Source: Pseudomonas brassicacearum | GTDB lineage: Bacteria; Pseudomonadota; Gammaproteobacteria; Pseudomonadales; Pseudomonadaceae | DNA length: 64,000 bases | Assembly: GCF_003732265.1 (NCBI RefSeq) | Contig: NZ_MOBK01000008.1 | Location: forward strand, 124,001 to 188,000 | Direction: 5' to 3' | In this document: piece after piece, positions 44,051-53,597 of the stretch | Position numbering within the stretch: the stretch's first letter is position 1 | How the letters are laid out: the number at the start of each line of letters is the position of its first letter | Translations under genes and position numbers: made by a program | Notes under the pieces: model-generated | What the model was told of the DNA's origin: nothing | Database searches by the model: none | Seen by the model: the letters and a program-made list of their open reading frames with translations, nothing else

Positions 44051-45579
44051 GCCTCTATCTATCCTGTGATTCGCTGGCCCGTGCCGTGGGTGCCGAAGCT
44101 GTGGCGTCTGCCCTTGCCAGCCAGGACCTGCAACGCACCAGCTCGCGCGGCCTGTACTGGCTGGAACCCTTGCTTGAAGTGGACACCCCGCAAGGCCGCA
44201 TCGGTTTCGGCCCGCTGACCGCTGCCGATGTGCCGTCGGTGCTCGATGCACTGCAAGGCGAGCCGTCCTCGCACCCACTGGCCTTGGGCCTGGTGGAAGA
44301 ATTGCCGTATCTGAAGTCTCAACAACGTTTGCTGTTCGCCCGCGCCGGCATCACCCGGCCGTTGTCGCTGGACGACTACCGCGCCCATGGCGGTTTCGAG
44401 GGTTTAACAAGGGCCGTCACTATTGGCGGCGATGAAACCGCGACTGCGGTGTTCGATTCAGGCCTGCGTGGCCGTGGCGGCGCAGCCTTCCCCGCCGGGA
44501 TCAAATGGCGCACGGTGCGCGCTACCGAGGCGGCGCAAAAGTACATTGTGTGCAACGCCGACGAAGGCGACTCCGGCACGTTCGCCGACCGCATGTTGAT
44601 GGAAGGCGACCCCTTCCTGCTGATCGAAGGCATGGCCATTGCCGGCATCACCGTCGGCGCCAGCTACGGCTACATCTACGTGCGCTCGGAATATCCACAA
44701 GCCATCGCCACGCTGAACGAGGCGCTGGCGATTGCCCGGACTAACGGTTACCTCGGCGCCAACGTCGGCGGCAGCGGCTTAGCCTTCGATATGGAAGTGC
44801 GCGTCGGGGCCGGTGCTTACATTTGCGGTGAAGAAACCGCGCTGCTGGACTCGCTCGAAGGCAAGCGCGGGATCGTCCGCGCCAAGCCACCGATTCCTGC
44901 GCTGAAGGGGCTGTTCGGCCTGCCGACGCTGGTGCACAACGTGCTGACACTGGCCTCGGTGCCGCTGATTCTGGCCAAGGGTGCGCAGTTCTATCGCGAT
45001 TACGGCATGGGCCGTTCCCTCGGCACGATGCCTTTCCAACTGGCGGGCAATATTCGGCGTGGCGGTCTGGTGGAACGGGCCTTTGGCCTGACGCTGCGGG
45101 AATTGGTGGAAGACTACGGCGGAGGCACCGCCAGTGGCCAACCGCTGAAAGCCGCGCAGGTTGGCGGCCCGCTCGGCGCCTGGGTACCGCCGTCGCAATT
45201 CGACACGCCGCTGGATTACGAAGCGTTTGCCGGTATCGGCGCCATGCTCGGTCACGGTGGCGTGGTGGTGGCTGATGACACGCTGGACATGGCCCACATG
45301 GCGCGCTTCGCCATGCAGTTCTGCGCCGAGGAATCCTGTGGCAAATGCACGCCCTGCCGCATCGGCTCGACCCGGGGCGTCGAGGTGATCGACCGCTTGC
45401 TGGCCGCGCCGGATCAGAACGTTCGCGATGAGCAGGTGATCATCCTCAAGGACCTGTGCGACACCCTGCAATACGGTTCGCTGTGCGCCTTGGGCGGCAT
45501 GGTTTCCTTTCCGGTCGCCAGCGCCCTCAAGTACTTCCCCGCCGACTTCGGTCTGCAATCTTCGGAGGCCGACCAATGA
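44047..45579 (+). CDS. fdsB: NAD-dependent formate dehydrogenase, beta subunit (NuoF-like)
   Basis: 510 residues from MSLYLSCDSLARAV. An N-terminal thioredoxin-like part (about 1-100) precedes the NuoF-like core: FMN/NADH site SGLRGRGGAAFPAGIKW, CNADEGDSGTFADR, YICGEETALLDSLEGKRG and the [4Fe-4S] ligands ESCGKCTPCRIGSTRG. Site of NAD+ reduction. ATGA overlaps link it to both neighbours. Confidence 0.94.
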   Translation: MSLYLSCDSLARAVGAEAVASALASQDLQRTSSRGLYWLEPLLEVDTPQGRIGFGPLTAADVPSVLDALQGEPSSHPLALGLVEELPYLKSQQRLLFARAGITRPLSLDDYRAHGGFEGLTRAVTIGGDETATAVFDSGLRGRGGAAFPAGIKWRTVRATEAAQKYIVCNADEGDSGTFADRMLMEGDPFLLIEGMAIAGITVGASYGYIYVRSEYPQAIATLNEALAIARTNGYLGANVGGSGLAFDMEVRVGAGAYICGEETALLDSLEGKRGIVRAKPPIPALKGLFGLPTLVHNVLTLASVPLILAKGAQFYRDYGMGRSLGTMPFQLAGNIRRGGLVERAFGLTLRELVEDYGGGTASGQPLKAAQVGGPLGAWVPPSQFDTPLDYEAFAGIGAMLGHGGVVVADDTLDMAHMARFAMQFCAEESCGKCTPCRIGSTRGVEVIDRLLAAPDQNVRDEQVIILKDLCDTLQYGSLCALGGMVSFPVASALKYFPADFGLQSSEADQ

Positions 45580-48458
45580 TCACCCTCTTCGACCCGAACA
45601 CCGACATCGATCTGGGCACTCCGGCCCGCGAAAGTCAGGTGCAAGTCACTTTGAACATCGACGGTCGCAGCATCAGCGTGCCCGAAGGCACTTCGGTGAT
45701 GCGCGCCGCTGCGTTGATGGGCACCACGATTCCGAAACTGTGCGCCACCGACAGCCTCGAAGCCTTCGGCTCGTGCCGCATGTGTCTGGTAGAGATCGAC
45801 GGCATGCGCGGTTATCCCGCGTCCTGCACCACGCCGGTCAGCGAAGGCATGAGCGTGCACACCCAGACGCCGAAACTCGCGACGCTGCGGCGCAACGTCA
45901 TGGAGTTGTACATCTCCGATCACCCGCTGGACTGCCTGACCTGCTCGGCCAACGGCAACTGCGAACTGCAAACCGTCGCTGGTCAGGTCGGCCTGCGGGA
46001 AGTGCGTTATGGCTATGAAGGCGACAACCATCTGGCCGACGTGAAGGACACCTCCAACCCGTACTTCGAGTACGACCCGAGCAAGTGCATCGTCTGCAAT
46101 CGCTGCGTGCGCGCCTGCGAAGAAACCCAGGGCACGTTTGCCCTGACCATCACCGGGCGTGGCTTTGAATCCCGCGTTGCCGCCGCCGGTGGCGATAACT
46201 TCCTCGAGTCGGAATGCGTGTCCTGCGGCGCCTGTGTGCAAGCCTGCCCTACCGCGACGCTGATGGAAAAAAGCGTGGTCGAACTGGGTCAGCCTGAACG
46301 CAGTGTGATCACCACGTGTGCCTATTGCGGCGTGGGCTGCTCGTTCCGCGCCGAGATGAAAGGCGATCAACTGGTGCGCATGGTTCCGGACAAGAACGGC
46401 CAGGCCAACCACGGCCACTCTTGCGTCAAAGGGCGCTTTGCCTGGGGCTACGCCACCCACCCGGATCGCATCACCACACCGATGATCCGCAAACACATCA
46501 ACGACCCGTGGCAGGAAGTCAGCTGGGATGAAGCGGTGACCTACGCCGCCAGCGAATTCCGTCGACTGCAGCAAAAGTACGGCCGCGACTCCATCGGTGG
46601 CATCACCTCCAGCCGCTGCACCAACGAAGAAACCTATCTGGTGCAAAAACTGGTGCGCGCCGCGTTCGGCAACAACAACGTCGACACCTGTGCGCGAGTC
46701 TGCCACTCGCCGACCGGTTATGGCTTGAAACAAACCTTGGGCGAGTCCGCCGGCACCCAGAGTTTCGACTCGGTGATGCAGGCGGACGTGATTCTGGTGA
46801 TGGGCGCCAACCCCAGCGACGCCCACCCGGTGTTCGCCTCCCAGCTCAAGCGCCGTCTGCGTGAAGGCGCGCGATTGATCGTCATCGACCCACGCCGCAT
46901 TGATCTGGTGGACTCGGTGCATGCCCGCGCCGAACTGCACCTGGCCCTGCGTCCGGGCACCAACGTCGCGATGCTCAACGCCTTGGCCCACGTCATCGTC
47001 ACCGAAGGGTTGCTCGATCAGTCGTTTATCGACGCCCGTTGCGAGGGCAGCGATTTCGCTCGCTGGAGTGAGTTCGTCAGCCGTGCGGAAAACTCGCCGG
47101 AAGTCCTGGCCGCCGTCTGCGGTGTAGACGCGGCCGACATCCGCGCCGCTGCCCGTCTGTATGCCACCGGTGGTAATGCGGCGATCTACTACGGCCTCGG
47201 CGTCACCGAACACAGCCAGGGCAGCACTGCGGTCATGGGCATCGCCAACCTGGCCATGGCCACCGGCAACATCGGCCGCGAAGGCGTGGGCGTGAACCCG
47301 CTGCGGGGGCAGAACAACGTTCAGGGTTCCTGCGACATGGGCTCCTTCCCCCACGAGTTGCCCGGCTACCGACACATCTCCAACGAGGTGGTGCGGACGC
47401 AGTTCGAACAGGCGTGGAACGTCACCCTGCAACCCGATCCGGGCCTGCGCATTCCGAACATGTTCGAGGCCGCTTTGGGTGGCAGTTTCAAGGGCCTGTA
47501 TTGCCAGGGTGAGGACATCGCCCAGAGCGATCCGAATACCCAGCACGTCACCGCAGCCCTGTCGGCCATGGAATGCATCGTGGTGCAGGATATTTTCCTC
47601 AACGAAACCGCCAGGTTCGCCCACGTATTCCTGCCGGGCGCTTCGTTCCTGGAGAAGGACGGCACCTTCACCAACGCCGAGCGGCGTATCTCTCGGGTGC
47701 GCAAGGTCATGGATCCCCTGGGCGGCAAGGCTGACTGGGAAGGCACCGTGGCCCTGGCCAACGCCTTGGGCTACCCGATGAACTACAAACATCCGTCAGA
47801 CATCATGGATGAGATCGCCAGCCTGACGCCGACCTTCACCAACGTCAGCTACGCCGAACTGGATCGCCACGGCAGCCTGCAATGGCCATGCAACGCCGCC
47901 GCACCGGACGGCACGCCGACCATGCACATCGAGGAGTTCGTGCGCGGCAAAGGGCGATTCATGCTCACCGGTTACGTGCCCACCGAAGAGAAGGTCAACA
48001 ATCGCTATCCGCTGCTGCTGACCACCGGGCGCATCCTCAGCCAGTACAACGTCGGCGCCCAGACCCGGCGTACCGAAAACGTTGCCTGGCACGATGAGGA
48101 TCGCTTGGAAATCCACCCGACCGATGCCGAGAGCCGTGGCATCAACGAGGGTGACTGGGTCGGCATCGGCAGCCGCGCCGGGCAGACCGTATTGCGCGCG
48201 CGGGTCACCGAACGGGTCGCGCCGGGCGTGGTGTACACCACCTTCCACTTTCCGGAATCGGGGGCCAACGTGATCACCACCGACAACTCCGACTGGGCCA
48301 CCAACTGTCCGGAGTACAAGGTCACCGCCGTGGAGGTCAGCCGCGTTTACCACCCTTCCGAGTGGCAAAAACGCTATCAGGCCTTCAGTGATGAACAGGA
48401 CCGTTTGCTCAAGGAACGCCGGCATGCCCGTGGCGCTAAAGCGGAGGCGCGCCGATGA
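45576..48458 (+). CDS. fdsA: NAD-dependent formate dehydrogenase, alpha (catalytic) subunit
   Basis: 960 residues. N-terminal NuoG-like region with a [2Fe-2S] ferredoxin domain (FGSCRMCLVEIDG), a His/Cys cluster (CLTCSANGNCELQ) and two [4Fe-4S] ferredoxin motifs (CIVCNRCVRAC, CVSCGACVQAC), then the molybdopterin domain beginning TTCAYCGVGCSF. The metal-ligand residue is a cysteine (DTCARVCHSPT), not selenocysteine. Oxidises formate to CO2 with a Mo or W bis-MGD cofactor, soluble. Probably feeds NADH from one-carbon breakdown. The chaperone gene fdhD/fdsC is not in the window. Confidence 0.95.
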   Translation: MITLFDPNTDIDLGTPARESQVQVTLNIDGRSISVPEGTSVMRAAALMGTTIPKLCATDSLEAFGSCRMCLVEIDGMRGYPASCTTPVSEGMSVHTQTPKLATLRRNVMELYISDHPLDCLTCSANGNCELQTVAGQVGLREVRYGYEGDNHLADVKDTSNPYFEYDPSKCIVCNRCVRACEETQGTFALTITGRGFESRVAAAGGDNFLESECVSCGACVQACPTATLMEKSVVELGQPERSVITTCAYCGVGCSFRAEMKGDQLVRMVPDKNGQANHGHSCVKGRFAWGYATHPDRITTPMIRKHINDPWQEVSWDEAVTYAASEFRRLQQKYGRDSIGGITSSRCTNEETYLVQKLVRAAFGNNNVDTCARVCHSPTGYGLKQTLGESAGTQSFDSVMQADVILVMGANPSDAHPVFASQLKRRLREGARLIVIDPRRIDLVDSVHARAELHLALRPGTNVAMLNALAHVIVTEGLLDQSFIDARCEGSDFARWSEFVSRAENSPEVLAAVCGVDAADIRAAARLYATGGNAAIYYGLGVTEHSQGSTAVMGIANLAMATGNIGREGVGVNPLRGQNNVQGSCDMGSFPHELPGYRHISNEVVRTQFEQAWNVTLQPDPGLRIPNMFEAALGGSFKGLYCQGEDIAQSDPNTQHVTAALSAMECIVVQDIFLNETARFAHVFLPGASFLEKDGTFTNAERRISRVRKVMDPLGGKADWEGTVALANALGYPMNYKHPSDIMDEIASLTPTFTNVSYAELDRHGSLQWPCNAAAPDGTPTMHIEEFVRGKGRFMLTGYVPTEEKVNNRYPLLLTTGRILSQYNVGAQTRRTENVAWHDEDRLEIHPTDAESRGINEGDWVGIGSRAGQTVLRARVTERVAPGVVYTTFHFPESGANVITTDNSDWATNCPEYKVTAVEVSRVYHPSEWQKRYQAFSDEQDRLLKERRHARGAKAEARR

Positions 48459-48676
48459 GCACTGAAAACCTGATCAAAATGGCCAACCAGATCGCCCAGT
48501 ACTTCGCCACGGAACCGGACCAGCAAGCGGCCGTGCTCGGTGTGCGCAATCATCTGCAGATGTACTGGACGCCGGGCATGCGCAAGGAATTGTTGGCCTG
48601 GCAGACGGAGCATCAGGGGGCCGACATGCATCCATTGGCGCAGGCAGCGGTCAGTGGGGCGGGCTGGGCGGCTTAG
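48455..48676 (+). CDS. fdsD: Formate dehydrogenase delta subunit
   Basis: 73 residues (MSTENLIKMANQIAQYFATE; WTPGMRKELLAW). Small accessory protein of this enzyme class, needed for assembly or stability. ATGA overlap with fdsA. Confidence 0.92.
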   Translation: MSTENLIKMANQIAQYFATEPDQQAAVLGVRNHLQMYWTPGMRKELLAWQTEHQGADMHPLAQAAVSGAGWAA

Positions 48677-48726
48677 GTCCACACAATCCTTGGGGAGGAT
48701 TGCCCCTTGGCCTGTTGACTGAAAAC

Positions 48727-48831
48727 TGTGGCGAGGGAGCTTGCTCCCGCTGGGCTGCGCAGCAGTCCCCTTCTTCTTCGGAAATTAGGGGGCCGCTTCG
48801 CGACCCAGCGGGAGCAAGCTCCCTCGCCACA
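48727..48831. repeat. Inverted REP pair, type GTGGCGAGGGAGC
   Basis: TGTGGCGAGGGAGCTTGCTC from 48727 and its mirror ending at 48831; same family as 6256-6390, here following the fds operon. Confidence 0.88.
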
Positions 48832-48967
48832 TTGGTTTCGTGCTGCTGCTCAAACAGATCGATATAAATCCAAAACGTCCTTCAGCTCAAAGCCACTGAT
48901 TTGATATCGTGCCTGCCATCGCCTCACCTCAACAAAGACCCACGACGTTGTTAACAGGGAAGATTGA

Positions 48968-49345
48968 ATGCAGTTAATCAGTATGTTGATGTTTTTCGCT
49001 GCATCAGCAGGGATGTGGATCTGGGTCGTGAAGAGCCGTGGCCCGTTGAATATCTGGCTGGCGAACCTCGGGGGTGCCATGGCCAGTTTTATCGTCGGGA
49101 CTGCGGTGCTGATTCTTTGCTCGAGCTGGTTAACCCCGGACGCCCCAGTCTCCCGAGCCCCGGCCTTTGCGCTTTATACGCTGATGGCATTTATGGGCGC
49201 TCTGATCGGGACCTGGCTCTTGGTATTCACCACGTGCAATCAGGAACAACCCCCCGCTTATCGTCATTTGGCTGCGGCGGCCTGCAGTCTGGTGGCTGCA
49301 CTGGTTGCGCTGGTGGTGTCGGTCACGATCTTTCCCCTCAAGTGA
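48968..49345 (+). CDS. Hypothetical four-helix membrane protein
   Basis: 125 residues, family not recognised. Four hydrophobic segments (for example SMLMFFAASAGMWIWVV, GGAMASFIVGTAVLILC, FALYTLMAFMGALIGTWLLV, SLVAALVALVVSVTIF). Stands alone between the REP pair and the phosphatase gene. Confidence 0.7.
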   Translation: MQLISMLMFFAASAGMWIWVVKSRGPLNIWLANLGGAMASFIVGTAVLILCSSWLTPDAPVSRAPAFALYTLMAFMGALIGTWLLVFTTCNQEQPPAYRHLAAAACSLVAALVALVVSVTIFPLK

Positions 49346-49425
49346 CCCCATCGGGCAATTGATGAAGTTCAGCCACGGCTCTGCGCTATCATCGCCGGCC
49401 TGTGCGCCAAGAGCCTTGAACCCGG

Positions 49426-51342
49426 ATGTCCGTATCTCTGCCTTTGTCTGACGATTGCAACTCACTGCCACCGGTGCTGGTCGGCCCGCTGTTGCGGCGG
49501 CTGGAACCTGCGCGGCTGGTCATGTGGCTCGTGGGTTCCCGGGCGCTGTCGCTGACGTTGCGCCTGCAAGACTGCGCCGACATCCGACTGAATGCCGGAC
49601 AGTGCACCGTCATCCCGATCGGCACTCACGCGTTTATCCACTTGATCGATGTGCCGCTGGCGACCGCCCTGCCCTGCGACACCGTGATCGAATATGACCT
49701 GTTGATCGACGGGACGGGTATCGCCGACTGGGCGCCGCATTTGCTCTACGGCGAAGCGCGCTGCCCGAACTTCGTCCTGCGCTCGCGCATTGATCAATTG
49801 CTGCATGGCTCCTGCCGAAAACCCCATCACCCGGCCACCGATGGCTTGCTCTGTGTCGACGGTCTGTTGGCAGCGGAACATGACGCATTGCAGCGCCCGG
49901 CGCTGTTGATGATGAGCGGCGATCAGATTTACGCCGACGATGTGGCGGGACCGATGCTGCGGGCAATCCATGCCTTGATCGAGCGGCTGGGCCTGTTCGA
50001 AGAACACCTCGAAGGCGCCGTGGTCAGCGACAGCGCCAGACTCTACGAACATCCGGCCAGTTACTACCACCGTGCGGATTTGTTACCGGCGCTTGAAAGC
50101 AACGAAACCCTGCGCGAGCGATTTTTCGGTGGCGCACGCAAGCCGATTTTCACCAGCAGCAGTGCCGACAATCACTTGGTGACGTTCGCTGAAGTGATGG
50201 CCATGTATCTGCTGGTGTGGTCGCCGACGCCGTGGACATTGATCGCCCCGCAACCGCCCGCGCTGACGCCTGAAAGACTCAAGCGTTATAGCGTTGAACA
50301 AACCCATATCGATGGTTTCAAGTCCGGCCTGGACGGTGTCGCCCGGGCCATGGCGCATCTGCCGTGCCTGATGATTTTCGATGACCACGACATCACCGAC
50401 GACTGGAACCTTTCCGCACAATGGGAGGAAACGGCCTACGGCCATCCGTTCTCCAAGCGCATCATCGGCAATGCCTTGATCGCCTACATGCTGTGCCAGG
50501 GCTGGGGCAACAACCCCGACGCGTTCAGCGATGTGCTGGAAAAAACCCGTTTGCTCAGCGTCACCGGGGTCGACCGTTACCTCGACAGCCCGGTGCAGGA
50601 TGACTTGATCGATGCACTGTTGAGCTTTCAACAGTGGCATTACGTGCTGCCGACCACGCCCGCATTGGTGGTGATCGACACCCGCACCCGGCGCTGGCGC
50701 AGCGAGATGAACCTCAAGCAACCCTCGGGCTTGCTGGACTGGGAAGCCCTCAGCGAACTGCAACAGGAACTGCTCGATCACCCGTCGGCGATCATCGTGT
50801 CACCCGCGCCGATCTTCGGCGTCAAACTGATCGAAACCGTGCAGAAAGTCTTTAGCTGGTTCGGTTATCCCCTGCTGGTAGACGCCGAAAACTGGATGGC
50901 CCATCGCGGCGCGGCGCAAGTGATCCTGAACATCTTCCGACACTCACGCACACCGGGTAACTACGTGGTGCTGTCCGGTGATGTGCACTATTCCTTCGTC
51001 TACGAAGTGCTGATCCGACACCGCAAGGCCGGCCCGAAAATCTGGCAGATCACCAGCAGCGGCATCAAGAACGAATTCCCGCCCAGACTGCTCGAATGGT
51101 TCGACCGCCTCAATCGCTGGCTCTACTCCCCGCGCTCGCCCCTCAACTGGCTGACCAAACGCCGACGCATGCGCATCGTCCCGCACATCCCCGAACACGC
51201 CGAGGCCGGCGAACGGCTATGGAACTCGGCGGGCATCGGCCAGGTGTACTTCAATGAGAAAGGGCAACCCCAGGACATTTATCAGCACAACTCAAACGGC
51301 TCGCCCAAGACCCGGATGGTTGCGCCTGAACATGACGACTGA
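49426..51342 (+). CDS. PhoD-like metallophosphatase-family protein
   Basis: 638 residues. Metallophosphatase motifs LMMSGDQIYADD, LMIFDDHDITDDWNL and VVLSGDVHYSF are in the order of the PhoD-like family. No signal peptide is visible, unlike secreted alkaline phosphatase PhoD, so it is probably cytoplasmic and its substrate is unknown. The N-terminal 120 residues look like a beta-sandwich. The ATP-binding gene follows 14 bases later. Confidence 0.82.
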   Translation: MSVSLPLSDDCNSLPPVLVGPLLRRLEPARLVMWLVGSRALSLTLRLQDCADIRLNAGQCTVIPIGTHAFIHLIDVPLATALPCDTVIEYDLLIDGTGIADWAPHLLYGEARCPNFVLRSRIDQLLHGSCRKPHHPATDGLLCVDGLLAAEHDALQRPALLMMSGDQIYADDVAGPMLRAIHALIERLGLFEEHLEGAVVSDSARLYEHPASYYHRADLLPALESNETLRERFFGGARKPIFTSSSADNHLVTFAEVMAMYLLVWSPTPWTLIAPQPPALTPERLKRYSVEQTHIDGFKSGLDGVARAMAHLPCLMIFDDHDITDDWNLSAQWEETAYGHPFSKRIIGNALIAYMLCQGWGNNPDAFSDVLEKTRLLSVTGVDRYLDSPVQDDLIDALLSFQQWHYVLPTTPALVVIDTRTRRWRSEMNLKQPSGLLDWEALSELQQELLDHPSAIIVSPAPIFGVKLIETVQKVFSWFGYPLLVDAENWMAHRGAAQVILNIFRHSRTPGNYVVLSGDVHYSFVYEVLIRHRKAGPKIWQITSSGIKNEFPPRLLEWFDRLNRWLYSPRSPLNWLTKRRRMRIVPHIPEHAEAGERLWNSAGIGQVYFNEKGQPQDIYQHNSNGSPKTRMVAPEHDD

Positions 51343-51356
51343 AACGGCGAGTCACC

Positions 51357-51863
51357 ATGAACCTCACCCGCACGCTGATCATCGGCAACTCCGGCGCCGG
51401 CAAAAGCTGGCTGGCGGAACGATTGGCCGCACAACTCAAGGCGCCATGGATCGATCTCGACCTGATTTACTGGGTCTCGGACGAACACAGCATCGCCCGC
51501 CCGCACGCCGCGGCACTGGGCATAGCGCGGGTGGCGGCCGATGAAGAGCAATGGGTGATCGAAGGTGTTTACGGCTGGATCGTCAGAGAACTTATCCACA
51601 GGGCAACGGCGCTGATCTGGTTGTGTGTGGATGACGACAGCTGTGTGGCCAATATTCGTCAGCGAGAACAAAGACCGGACAATGACGAGTTGCTTAAAGC
51701 GCTGGTGGAATGGGCCGCCAGTTACCGGATGCGCGAGGACGCCAGTGGATTTACCGTACACCGGCAATTGTTCGCAACGTTCACTGGCTCAAAAATCAAA
51801 CTTATGGATCGAGGTGAGATCAGCAATTTTTTGAACACGGATAGACCATCCTATAACCCCTAA
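51357..51863 (+). CDS. P-loop nucleotide kinase-like protein
   Basis: 168 residues. Walker A GNSGAGKSWLAERLA at the N-terminus, then WIDLDLIYW and WVIEGVYGW, the pattern of the adenylate-kinase-like/FlaR-type small ATPases often labelled DNA topology modulation protein. Substrate not deducible. Downstream of and probably co-transcribed with the phosphatase. Confidence 0.75.
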   Translation: MNLTRTLIIGNSGAGKSWLAERLAAQLKAPWIDLDLIYWVSDEHSIARPHAAALGIARVAADEEQWVIEGVYGWIVRELIHRATALIWLCVDDDSCVANIRQREQRPDNDELLKALVEWAASYRMREDASGFTVHRQLFATFTGSKIKLMDRGEISNFLNTDRPSYNP

Positions 51864-52048
51864 CGCCGCAATACTTTTGGGGGCGAGGCTGAAGCCTGAC
51901 CGTGCATTCACTATCTCCATGGGCGGCTGGGATCAAAAAGTACAAGATCTGTGGGGGTAAATCGGATTGGGACTACACCGGTCTCGGAAACGTCCTTTGG
52001 TTCGTCGATAGATACTCAGCCTCTATCGCTATCAATGGGGAGAAACCC

Positions 52049-52252
52049 ATGCAAAACGTCAAACACCGGATAAATTGCAAAAACACTGAAGAAATCGCTG
52101 GGGCTGAATCCGAAGCAACCGATGAAACAATTTATCTTCTGAACTCCGCAGCCAACGCTGAACGTCTACTCACGTCTGTTGATAATTTTCGTGCTGGACG
52201 AACCAAAGTAAGAAGGTTAGTTACGTTGACGGAGACGCCGATTTTGTTTTGA
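52049..52252 (+). pseudogene. Remnant of a YefM/Phd-type antitoxin gene
   Basis: 67-codon ORF with a good GGGGAG ribosome site. Residues 25-56 (ATDETIYLLNSAANAERLLT...) closely fit the C-terminal half of YefM-type antitoxins, where ETxYLLxSxxNAxRLL is typical. The N-terminal DNA-binding part is missing or scrambled, and the stop codon lies at the edge of a palindromic repeat (52251-52308). No YoeB toxin gene follows. Confidence 0.5.
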
Positions 52253-52308
52253 TCGTTCCCACGCTCCGCGTCCCAAGAGGCATTCCCACGCAGAGCGCGG
52301 GAACGATC
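52251..52308. repeat. Palindromic intergenic repeat, type GATCGTTCCCACGCTCCGCG
   Basis: Left arm 52251-52271 and right arm 52288-52308 are reverse complements with two mismatches, around a 16-base loop. A sequence class different from the REP pairs in this window. Confidence 0.8.
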
Positions 52309-52319
52309 GGGAACGAGTG

Positions 52320-53495
52320 TCAGGCAATGGTCACGGCCCGGCCAACCCCTCTAACAATCATCTCCACCTCCCGCTCATCAATCGTCAACGGCGGCAGCAG
52401 GCGAATGGTTTTCCCGCGTGTCACGTTGATCAGCAAACCATGATCCCGCGCGGCGATCAGGGTCAGGTCGCGGATCGGTTGCTTGAGTTCGATGCCGATC
52501 ATCAAGCCTTGGCCACGGATTGCCAGGACGTTCGGATTGTCCGCCAACTCGCTGCGCAATCTGGCGAGCAGACGTTCGCCCTGTAGCCTGGCGTTCTCCA
52601 GCAGACCTTGTTCTTCGATGATGTCCAGCACCGTGCAACCCACACGGCAGGCCAGTGGATTACCGCCGAAAGTGCTGCCATGACTGCCCGGTGTGAACAG
52701 ATCGGCGGCTTTGCCCCGGGCCAGGCAGGCACCGATGGGGATGCCGTTGCCCAGCCCTTTGGCCAGGGTCATGACGTCCGGGACAATGCCCTCGTGCTGG
52801 AACGCAAACCATTGGCCGGTGCGACCGATGCCGGTCTGGATTTCGTCGAGCATCATCAGCCACGAGCGCTTGTTGCAGAGTTCGCGCACCGCTTTGAGAT
52901 AGCCCGGAGGCGCCAGCTGCACACCGCTTTCGCCCTGGATCGGCTCCATCAGGATCGCCACGATTCGTTGGCCGTGGGCTTGCTGCACGGTATCCAGTGC
53001 ACTGAGATCACCGAACGGAACCTTGACGAAATCCCCCGGCAACTCATTGAACCCCAGGCGCACGGCCGGGCCATCGCTGGCGGATAACGTGCCCAGCGTC
53101 CGGCCATGAAAAGCGTTTTCCATGACCACCACCAGCGGTTGCTCGACACCTTTGTGCCAGCCATAAAGCCGTGCGAGTTTCAACGCGGTTTCGTTGGCTT
53201 CGGCACCGGAGTTGTTGAAGAACGCTCGCTCCATGCCGGACAACGTCGTCAGCCGCTGCGCCAACCGTTGTTGCCAATCGATGCTGTAGAGGTTGGACGT
53301 GTGCAACAGCAAACCGGCTTGCTCAGTGATCGCCGAGACGATCCGAGGATGGGAGTGGCCAACGTTGGTCACCGCGACACCCGCCACCGCGTCCAGGTAT
53401 TCACGACCCGCCTCATCCCAAAGGCGCGTGCCCATCCCTTTGCTGAAACTCAGGGCCAACGGTTGGTAAGTACTCATCAGGCAAGCGGCGGTCAT
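52320..53495 (-). CDS. Class III PLP aminotransferase (acetylornithine aminotransferase-like)
   Basis: 391 residues from MTAACLMSTYQPLALSF. Fold-type I, class III: FFNNSGAEANETALKLAR, LMLDEIQTGIGRTG and the PLP lysine in VMTLAKGLGNGIPIG. Close to ArgD/AstC in pattern; the same product is known as a second argD-like gene in Pseudomonas. Divergent from a LysR regulator that may control it. Substrate uncertain. Confidence 0.85.
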   Translation of the reverse strand: MTAACLMSTYQPLALSFSKGMGTRLWDEAGREYLDAVAGVAVTNVGHSHPRIVSAITEQAGLLLHTSNLYSIDWQQRLAQRLTTLSGMERAFFNNSGAEANETALKLARLYGWHKGVEQPLVVVMENAFHGRTLGTLSASDGPAVRLGFNELPGDFVKVPFGDLSALDTVQQAHGQRIVAILMEPIQGESGVQLAPPGYLKAVRELCNKRSWLMMLDEIQTGIGRTGQWFAFQHEGIVPDVMTLAKGLGNGIPIGACLARGKAADLFTPGSHGSTFGGNPLACRVGCTVLDIIEEQGLLENARLQGERLLARLRSELADNPNVLAIRGQGLMIGIELKQPIRDLTLIAARDHGLLINVTRGKTIRLLPPLTIDEREVEMIVRGVGRAVTIA

Positions 53496-53597
53496 GGCAT
53501 CAAGCTCCATCAATGGTCGGTGTTTTTGCAGTATGGTTAGCCACCTGAGCTGGATAAACGCTGCAATACTTCAATCATCTTAAAGCCGAGCTTGATA

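Noticed and set aside
45414..47792. 792-codon minus-strand ORF opposite fdsA
   Set aside because: Entirely antisense to a recognised catalytic subunit with intact motifs; no family resemblance in the reverse reading.
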